A stretch of DNA of 18,682 bases, taken from NCBI GenBank assembly GCA_038065775.1, contig JBBTQE010000004.1:1-18682 (forward strand), read 5' to 3'. This document shows positions 13,590 through 18,682 of this stretch, piece after piece. This stretch comes from JBBTQE01 sp038065775. GTDB lineage: Bacteria; Patescibacteriota; Patescibacteriia; Magasanikbacterales; GWA2-37-8. Both the position numbers and the translations under genes were made by a program. The notes beneath the pieces were generated by a model, which worked only from the letters and a program-made list of their open reading frames with translations, made no database searches and was not told the DNA's origin. How positions within the stretch are numbered: the stretch's first letter is position 1; each line of letters starts with the position of its first letter.

Positions 13590-15881
13590 ATGCCAAGATC
13601 GAGGTCGCGCAGACTTACTTTTCGCGAACGGGTAAATTTGAACCCAGAAATTAGCCGTGGATTGATGGCTATTTTGTTATTCATTCTTGGCGGCCTCTCG
13701 GCCTTAAGCTTTTTTTCACTTGCCGGAGTTGCCGGACACTTTATAGATTCGCTTCTTGCCGTCAGCTTCGGCCAGGTCAGATATATTTTCCCAGTCATCC
13801 TAATACTGGTCGCCATTCTGATGATAAAAGATTTTGAATACGAATATCGGCCGACACACTGGCTGGGATCAATAATCTTTTTGCTTGGATTCAATTCCTT
13901 GGTTCACTTGCAAAAACCGCTCAATCAAATGATGGATCTGGCTTTTCAAGGTTACGGCGGCGGACTTATCGGTTTTGCGCTGGCTTATCCATTTTTAAAA
14001 TACATCGGCTATTGGGGAGCGACGATAATTTTAGCAGGCATGCTTTTGGTCGGAATAATATTTTTATTCAACACCTCTTTGGCTAGAATCGTTGCCCTGC
14101 ATAAAAAGTTTTTCTCACTGCTCGGCTGGTTCGGACAAAAAATAATTTCCTTTTTTGCGTTATTTAAAATTGAACCAAAAGTGAAATTCAAAATAAAAGG
14201 CGACTACCAAGAAAATTCTGGAGAAAAAACGGAAGAAGCGGACGAAGAAGACGCGGAAGAGGAAGAAGAAAAAAGAATTTTTGAAAAAAAAGCGATCGCG
14301 AAAAAGGAAATTGACGAAGAAACCGCCGAAAAAGACGCGCAAATAAAACCAGCCGGCATACCAAGGCCCATCATCCGCGACCTGCCTCCGATTGACTTGC
14401 TGTACACTTCAAAATCCAAACCAACATCCGGAGATATTAAAGGCAACGCCGAAGTGATTCGCGATACCTTGCATAATTTTGGAATTGAGGTGGATATGGG
14501 CGAAGTGCGGGTCGGCCCAACCGTTACGCAATATTCTTTAAAACCGGCAAAGGGAATAAAATTGACGCGCATAACCGCCCTGGGAAATGATTTGGCCTTG
14601 GCCTTGGCCGCGCATCCGATTCGCATTGAGGCTCCAATCCCGGGCCAATCGCTTGTTGGCATTGAAGTCCCAAATCAAAAAGTCGCGATAGTTACTTTGC
14701 GCGAACTTTTGGAAGCGCCCGAGTATAAAAAGCGCGAACATGATATGGAAATCGCGCTCGGCAAAGATGTCGCGGGCAAAGTTTGGTTTGCCGACTTGCC
14801 AAAAATGCCGCATCTTTTAATCGCCGGAGCGACCGGTTCCGGAAAAACAGTTTGCATCAACACAGTTTTGTTAAGTTTGCTTTATCAAAACACGGCCGAA
14901 ACACTGCGCATGATTATGGTTGACCCAAAAAGAGTTGAGCTTACAATGTACAACGGCATCCCCCACCTGCTTACCCCTGTAATCACTGACGCGGCCAAGA
15001 CTGTAAACGCGCTGAAATGGACAACCGGAGAAATGGAGAGGCGATTTATGTTATTGGCCGAAGCCGGAAAACGCAATATTACCGATTTTAATAAATCCTC
15101 AAACGAACCTTTGCCATACATTATATTTGTAATTGATGAACTAGCCGATTTAATGGCCACGACCGCGGCAGATGTGGAAGCCGGAATTATCCGCTTGGCG
15201 CAAATGGCGCGCGCTGTCGGCATACATTTAATCGTGGCGACACAAAGACCGAGCGTTGAAGTAATCACCGGACTTATGAAAGCAAACATCCCGGCGCGCA
15301 TCGCCTTCTCCGTCGCTTCTCTGATTGACTCGCGAACTATTTTGGATTGCCCGGGCGCGGAAAAACTCCTCGGCCGAGGCGACATGCTTTTCTTGACCGC
15401 CGAACTTTCAAAACCAAAACGTTTGCAGGGCGCGTATGTTTCAGAAGAAGAAATGAGACGGGTGGTTAATCATCTCAAAGGCGACGAACCGCCGGTATAT
15501 GACGAATCAATCGTATCTAAAAATATCAACAGCGTAAATTTTGGCACAGCCAATATGTTCGGCGGCTCAAGCGACGAATACGATCCGCTTTTTGACGAAG
15601 CGAAAGCAATCGTGATTGAATCCAGAAAAGCAAGCGCGTCGCTGTTGCAAAGAAGAATGAAAGTGGGGTATGCTAGAGCCGCGAGATTGCTTGATGAAAT
15701 GGAAGAGTCCGGCATTGTCGGTCCGGCAGACGGCGCCAAACCACGCGAAGTCTTCACCGAACACATCCGTTCCATTGAACAAGAAATACCGGCTGAAGAA
15801 CAAACAATGGACGCTGGCGGCACGCCGATTCTTGAAGACAACCCGCCAGATTCACCGGAGTCAACCGAACAACAAAACTAA
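13590..15881 (+). CDS. ftsK: DNA translocase FtsK/SpoIIIE
   Basis: The 763-aa septal DNA pump moves chromosome ends out of the closing division site. Four or five hydrophobic spans occupy about residues 25-165. An acidic, coiled linker follows (about 208-250, rich in Glu and Lys, shorter than in E. coli). The motor then has Walker A GATGSGKT (413-420, Lys419), the PKRVELTMYNGIPHLL block and Walker B FVIDELADL (Asp516, Glu517). VATQRPSVEVITG and the FSVASLIDSRTIL segment are intact. The C-terminal gamma winged-helix domain that reads KOPS-like polarity motifs is present (about 660-730: LLQRRMKVGYARAARLLDEME). It heads a + strand run with the RodZ-like gene (23 nt later) and recA. Confidence 0.97.
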   Translation: MPRSRSRRLTFRERVNLNPEISRGLMAILLFILGGLSALSFFSLAGVAGHFIDSLLAVSFGQVRYIFPVILILVAILMIKDFEYEYRPTHWLGSIIFLLGFNSLVHLQKPLNQMMDLAFQGYGGGLIGFALAYPFLKYIGYWGATIILAGMLLVGIIFLFNTSLARIVALHKKFFSLLGWFGQKIISFFALFKIEPKVKFKIKGDYQENSGEKTEEADEEDAEEEEEKRIFEKKAIAKKEIDEETAEKDAQIKPAGIPRPIIRDLPPIDLLYTSKSKPTSGDIKGNAEVIRDTLHNFGIEVDMGEVRVGPTVTQYSLKPAKGIKLTRITALGNDLALALAAHPIRIEAPIPGQSLVGIEVPNQKVAIVTLRELLEAPEYKKREHDMEIALGKDVAGKVWFADLPKMPHLLIAGATGSGKTVCINTVLLSLLYQNTAETLRMIMVDPKRVELTMYNGIPHLLTPVITDAAKTVNALKWTTGEMERRFMLLAEAGKRNITDFNKSSNEPLPYIIFVIDELADLMATTAADVEAGIIRLAQMARAVGIHLIVATQRPSVEVITGLMKANIPARIAFSVASLIDSRTILDCPGAEKLLGRGDMLFLTAELSKPKRLQGAYVSEEEMRRVVNHLKGDEPPVYDESIVSKNINSVNFGTANMFGGSSDEYDPLFDEAKAIVIESRKASASLLQRRMKVGYARAARLLDEMEESGIVGPADGAKPREVFTEHIRSIEQEIPAEEQTMDAGGTPILEDNPPDSPESTEQQN

Positions 15882-15904
15882 TTTTTTGCTCGCTCACTTT
15901 GCAT

Positions 15905-16615
15905 ATGGCCATCTTTTGTCTTAAAAATTTAGAATCGCTTGTCAGCGTCGGAGAACGGCTAAAAAAAGCGCGCGAAAATCAAAAAATGGAAATGCAAGAT
16001 ATTGCCGTAAAAACAAGAATGCCTGTTAAATATATTGAAGCGATTGAAACGTGCCGATATAATCAACTGCCGGAAGCCAAAGCCCACAGGCTCGCGTATG
16101 TGCGCGCCTATGCAGAAGCTCTAGGCCTTAACCCGGCCAGTTTCATATATCAATTTTCTCAAGAATGCAATCTGGACGAATATCACGCCCCACATCCTTT
16201 GATGGCTATAAAATTATGGCCCCTCGGTTCTCTGACAAATATTTTTAAATCCACGGCAATCGCCTGTTTGGTGGTCGGTTTTCTTGGCTACCTAGTTTGG
16301 CAAATTAACGGCATCCTGCATCCCCCCAAACTGATTGTATACTCTCCGTCGGAGGGGTATGTTTCAACCAATCTTTTAACCATTGTTCAGGGGGAAACGG
16401 AAAAGGAAGTCAGGCTTCAGGTAAACGGAAAAGAAATAATGGCCAATGAACAAGGAAAATTTGAAGCCGAAGTTGACTTGTCAAATGGAGTGAATACCAT
16501 TACAATATCAGCAATGAAAAAACACGGAAAAACTACAACCGTCACACGGCATGTAATCGTAAAAGCGGAACCAAAAAATACAGAAGCGCCGGACAAGCTT
16601 GGAATGAACTATTAA
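15905..16615 (+). CDS. RodZ-like protein: HTH, single membrane span, Ig-like extracellular domain
   Basis: From the ATG at 15905 the protein is 236 aa; a TTG at 15899 would add two residues and is less likely. Residues about 14-85 form an Xre-type helix-turn-helix (VGERLKKARENQKMEMQDIA, then KTRMPVKYIEAIE) with the YVRAYAEALGLNP segment typical of the RodZ N-terminus, which binds MreB. A hydrophobic span lies at about 113-133. Residues about 141-220 (PPKLIVYSPSEG..., VRLQVNGKEI, GKFEAEVDLSNGVNTITISA) look like an Ig-like/glucodextranase-B beta-sandwich rather than the usual RodZ tail. Role inferred: cell shape or envelope scaffold. MreB is not in the window. It follows ftsK by 23 nt and is probably co-transcribed. 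Confidence 0.8.
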   Translation: MAIFCLKNLESLVSVGERLKKARENQKMEMQDIAVKTRMPVKYIEAIETCRYNQLPEAKAHRLAYVRAYAEALGLNPASFIYQFSQECNLDEYHAPHPLMAIKLWPLGSLTNIFKSTAIACLVVGFLGYLVWQINGILHPPKLIVYSPSEGYVSTNLLTIVQGETEKEVRLQVNGKEIMANEQGKFEAEVDLSNGVNTITISAMKKHGKTTTVTRHVIVKAEPKNTEAPDKLGMNY

Positions 16616-16633
16616 AAAATTTAAAAACTAACA

Positions 16634-16655
16634 GGGGGCTCGTGCCTCTATTTTA
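16634..16655 (+). terminator. Weak candidate terminator after the RodZ-like gene
   Basis: GGGGGC (16634-16639) and GCCTCT (16644-16649) can form six pairs including two G-U, with a 4-nt loop, followed by ATTTTAATT. The stem is imperfect and the T-tract broken, so partial read-through into recA is likely. Confidence 0.35.
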
Positions 16656-16699
16656 ATTCTAAAATTTTACATCAAATTTAATTTTTACTCACTTCAAAT

Positions 16700-17776
16700 A
16701 TGTCAAAACAAATTTCAGAGGAGATAAGATTAAAATTAAAGGCCGCGGAAAGCGCGATAGAACAAATAAAAGAAAAATTCGGAGACGGGGCAATAATGAA
16801 ATTTGGCGAGGCCAAAATAATGCAAGTTGACGCCGTGTCTTCAGGGTGCTTATCTTTAGACATAGCTCTTGGAGTCAAAGGCATTCCACGAGGAAGGATA
16901 GTGGAAATTTATGGGCCAGAAGCGAGTGGAAAAACAACTCTTGCCCAGCATATGGTGGCTGAAGTTCAAAAAGCCGGAGGCATTGCCGCGTTTGTTGACG
17001 CGGAGCACGCGCTTGATCCGGATTACGCAAGAAAAATCGGCGTGAGGATTGACGAACTTTTAATTTCACAACCGGACACTGGCGAACAGGCATTGGATAT
17101 CGTAGAAACGCTCGTACGTTCAAACGCGGTTGATGTGATTGTGATTGACTCTGTCGCGGCGTTAGTTCCCAGAGCGGAAATTGAAGGAGAAATGGGTGAT
17201 TCTCATATGGGGTTGCAGGCAAGATTGATGAGCCAAGCTCTGCGAAAACTGACTGGCATAATCAGTAAATCAAAAACCATAGTTATTTTCATAAACCAAA
17301 TCAGAATGAAAATCGGCATTGTCTTCGGCAACCCGGAAACGACTACCGGCGGCAACGCGTTAAAATTCTATTCATCCATTCGCATTGAAGTCCGTCGCGC
17401 CGCGCAGATTAAACAAGGCGATAAAATTATCGGCAATCGGGTAAAAGCAAAAATTGTGAAAAATAAAGTTGCGGCGCCATTCAGAATCTGCGAATTTGAT
17501 ATTATGTATAATGAAGGTATATCTGTTTCAGGCGATCTGTTGGACGCGGCTGTCTTATACAAAGTAATAAATAAAGCCGGCAATTCTTTCTCATATAAAG
17601 GAGAAAAAATGGGAGTCGGCAGAGAAGCAACCAAAGGTTTCTTAAAAAATAATCCGAAGCTAATGAACGAAATCAGAAGCGCGGTTTTGGAAGTTGTGGA
17701 TCGAGGCGAAGCGCCAGAGGAAGAAGAGGCGTCCGCCGGAAGCGCGGATGAAGTACCGCCGCCGGCTGCAGAATAA
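16700..17776 (+). CDS. recA: Recombinase RecA
   Basis: The 358-aa recombinase forms ATP-dependent filaments on single-stranded DNA and drives strand exchange and, where present, the SOS response. Walker A is GPEASGKT (72-79) and Walker B is VIVIDS (146-151). Loop L1 (EIEGEMGDSHMG, about 160-171) and loop L2 with NQIRMKIGIVFGNPETTTGG (199-218) match the E. coli type. MAW-type motifs LKFYSSIRIEVRR and SYKGEKMGVGREATK are intact. The C-terminal tail is acidic (EEEEA...) as in other RecA proteins. No Shine-Dalgarno and no clear SOS-type operator are visible in the 84-nt upstream gap. A strong terminator follows. Confidence 0.99.
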   Translation: MSKQISEEIRLKLKAAESAIEQIKEKFGDGAIMKFGEAKIMQVDAVSSGCLSLDIALGVKGIPRGRIVEIYGPEASGKTTLAQHMVAEVQKAGGIAAFVDAEHALDPDYARKIGVRIDELLISQPDTGEQALDIVETLVRSNAVDVIVIDSVAALVPRAEIEGEMGDSHMGLQARLMSQALRKLTGIISKSKTIVIFINQIRMKIGIVFGNPETTTGGNALKFYSSIRIEVRRAAQIKQGDKIIGNRVKAKIVKNKVAAPFRICEFDIMYNEGISVSGDLLDAAVLYKVINKAGNSFSYKGEKMGVGREATKGFLKNNPKLMNEIRSAVLEVVDRGEAPEEEEASAGSADEVPPPAAE

Positions 17777-17786
17777 TTACATACTA

Positions 17787-17811
17787 AAAAATCCCCGCTA
17801 AGGGGATTTTT
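17787..17811 (+). terminator. Bidirectional terminator between recA and the MgtC-family gene
   Basis: AAAAATCCCC and GGGGATTTTT form a perfect 10-bp stem with a 5-nt loop and T-tracts on both strands. It lies between convergent genes (recA stop at 17776, MgtC-family stop at 17819), so it should serve both. Confidence 0.92.
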
Positions 17812-17818
17812 GATTTAT

Positions 17819-18259
17819 TTACATCTCCGCGTCATCTTCAGCGCTTGCAGGTTGAAATCCTTTTCTGGATTTTAATTTTTTATCATTAATCATGAAAATC
17901 AAGAGCACGAGTAAACTGACCACGGAAGACAAAATATAAAACTTTAAGCCGACCGCCATTCCAATCGCCGCAACCATCCAAAGGCCAGCCGCGGTGGTAA
18001 GCCCTTCCACACGATTTTCTTTATGCAAAATAGTTCCCGCACCCAAAAAACCGATTCCGACGACTATTTGCGATGCGACTCTCGCGGTGTCCGCGCCAAA
18101 CGCGACAACTGAAAGAATCGTAAAAAGAGCAGATCCTCCGGCGACCAACGCGTAAGTGCGCGGCCCGGCCGATTTCCCCCAATTCTCTCTTTGCCAGCCA
18201 AGTATGCCGCCCAAAACCAACGCCAATACAATCCTGAATAAATATACTAATTCCGCCAT
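17819..18259 (-). CDS. MgtC/SapB-family membrane protein
   Basis: The 146-aa length fits the short form with only the MgtC membrane domain. Four or more hydrophobic spans are evident. Family motifs are GGILGWQRENWGKSAGPRTYALV (about residues 17-39, given as the whole block here in part: GWQREN, AGPRTYALV), ASQIVVGIGFLGAGTIL (about 62-78) and VEGLTTAAGLWMVAAIGMAVG. The Salmonella homologue is tied to virulence and growth at low Mg2+ through ATP synthase control, but that long form has a cytoplasmic ACT-like domain missing here. The role in this organism is therefore unknown, perhaps Mg2+ or envelope homeostasis. It is transcribed alone, convergent with recA. Confidence 0.9.
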   Translation of the reverse strand: MAELVYLFRIVLALVLGGILGWQRENWGKSAGPRTYALVAGGSALFTILSVVAFGADTARVASQIVVGIGFLGAGTILHKENRVEGLTTAAGLWMVAAIGMAVGLKFYILSSVVSLLVLLIFMINDKKLKSRKGFQPASAEDDAEM

Positions 18260-18290
18260 ATTTTTTATTTAAAATTTAAAAGTTTAATTT

Positions 18291-18299
18291 ATTATACCA
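18291..18299 (-). promoter_or_regulatory. Extended -10 promoter of the MgtC-family gene
   Basis: On the - strand TGGTATAAT (18299-18291) matches TGnTATAAT. A start near 18284 gives a leader of about 25 nt that is A/T-rich and has no Shine-Dalgarno. Confidence 0.55.
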
Positions 18300-18304
18300 C
18301 ATTG

Positions 18305-18333
18305 TTGACTTTGTTGCTAATTTTTGATATTGT
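18305..18333 (+). promoter_or_regulatory. Promoter of the tRNA cluster
   Basis: TTGACT (18305-18310), a 17-nt spacer and TATTGT (18328-18333) with an upstream TG predict a start about 16 nt before tRNA-Ala. It is divergent from the MgtC-family promoter. Confidence 0.55.
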
Positions 18334-18355
18334 ATTTCTACTTTTTACAAATCAT

Positions 18356-18428
18356 GGGCCGATAGCTCAGCTGGTAGAGCATCGCGTTTGCAACGCGAGG
18401 GTCTGGGGTTCGAATCCCCATCGGTCCA
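18356..18428 (+). tRNA. tRNA-Ala (anticodon TGC)
   Basis: A 73-nt cloverleaf. Acceptor GGGCCGA pairs with TCGGTCC and includes the G3-U70 wobble that identifies alanine tRNAs. The anticodon stem TCGCG/CGCGA holds loop TTTGCAA, with TGC at 18389-18391. The T-loop TTCGAAT is standard. The 3' CCA is not encoded (A is followed by CGG). Confidence 0.97.
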
Positions 18429-18470
18429 CGGAGCTTAACGCCCAGTTGTAAGCGCGAAAAACAAACAATA

Positions 18471-18542
18471 GCCGAGGTAGCTCAGTGGTAGAGCGAAGGC
18501 CTGAAGAGCCTTGCGTCGTGAGTTCAATCCTCACCCTCGGCA
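18471..18542 (+). tRNA. tRNA-Phe (anticodon GAA)
   Basis: A 72-nt cloverleaf. Acceptor GCCGAGG/CCTCGGC is perfect. The anticodon stem AAGGC/GCCTT holds loop CTGAAGA, with GAA at 18503-18505. The T-loop is TTCAATC. The D-loop is short. The 3' CCA is not encoded. Confidence 0.96.
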
Positions 18543-18556
18543 CAGCGGATATTATC

Positions 18557-18633
18557 CGGGCTGTGGCTCAATTGGCTAGAGCGTCTGCTTTGGGAGCAGA
18601 AGGTTGAGAGTTCAAGTCTCTCCAGCCCGACCA
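18557..18633 (+). tRNA. tRNA-Pro (anticodon TGG)
   Basis: A 77-nt cloverleaf including an encoded CCA (18631-18633). Acceptor CGGGCTG/CAGCCCG has the C1-G72 pair usual for bacterial proline tRNAs. The anticodon stem TCTGC/GCAGA holds loop TTTGGGA, with TGG at 18591-18593. The T-loop is TTCAAGT. No further gene is seen to the end of the window. Confidence 0.96.
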
Positions 18634-18682
18634 ATTCAGACTTTTTGAAAATTCAGAGGCGTTTTGTTGCTCGCTCGCCCCG

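Noticed and set aside
1..18682. UGA recoded as glycine (code 25), as in some CPR groups
   Set aside because: All housekeeping genes are full length under the standard code with no in-frame TGA, and the cassette gene uses TGA as its stop.
1..18682. CRISPR array, insertion sequence or prophage
   Set aside because: No regularly spaced repeats, transposase, integrase or phage genes are visible on either strand.

Overview
This window looks like a chromosomal segment of a low-to-mid GC bacterium of the Candidate Phyla Radiation (Patescibacteria). That is an inference. It rests on compact RpoB (1138 aa) and RpoC (1292 aa), almost no Shine-Dalgarno sequences, several near-leaderless starts, a MEMO-CapA fusion, a yebC-ruvC pair without ruvAB beside it, and an ftsK / RodZ-like / recA cluster. 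The standard code applies: genes are full length, nearly all stop with TAA, and one stops with TAG.

Layout. (1) 1-904, + strand: the 3' end of an MBL-fold hydrolase, an overlapping 45-aa membrane peptide, and a small anchored hypothetical protein. (2) 4017-956, - strand: a MEMO-CapA fusion, yebC and ruvC form a tight operon with its own promoter and terminator. (3) 12472-4059, - strand: a promoter and a structured leader of about 327 nt, then rpoB, rpoC, a membrane-anchored hypothetical protein and a strong terminator. (4) 12480-13590: the divergent spacer between rpoB and ftsK. It holds two inverted DnaA boxes, a long-hairpin RNA resembling 6S RNA, and a GC-rich cassette. (5) 13590-17811, + strand: ftsK, a RodZ-like gene and recA. 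(6) 18259-17819, - strand: an MgtC/SapB-family membrane protein. (7) 18356-18633, + strand: tRNA-Ala(TGC), tRNA-Phe(GAA) and tRNA-Pro(TGG).

The standout is the cassette at about 13265-12608 on the - strand. In order it has a promoter, a cobalamin (B12) riboswitch, a real Shine-Dalgarno, a 110-aa Tat-type lipoprotein whose C-terminus resembles the transcobalamin-like DUF4430/beta-grasp domain, and a rho-independent terminator. Its base composition (70% GC in one 60-nt line counted), TGA stop and Shine-Dalgarno all differ from the neighbours. A 10-bp direct repeat flanks it, and it sits between two inverted DnaA boxes. The simplest reading is a recently acquired, B12-controlled surface protein unit, possibly for B12 capture. 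Assembly chimerism must be excluded first.

How the genes work together: most of the window is housekeeping, covering transcription (rpoBC, possible 6S RNA), recombination and repair (recA, ruvC), chromosome segregation and cell shape (ftsK, RodZ-like), and translation (yebC, tRNAs). The unusual parts are the B12 cassette, the structured RNAs and the MEMO-CapA fusion.
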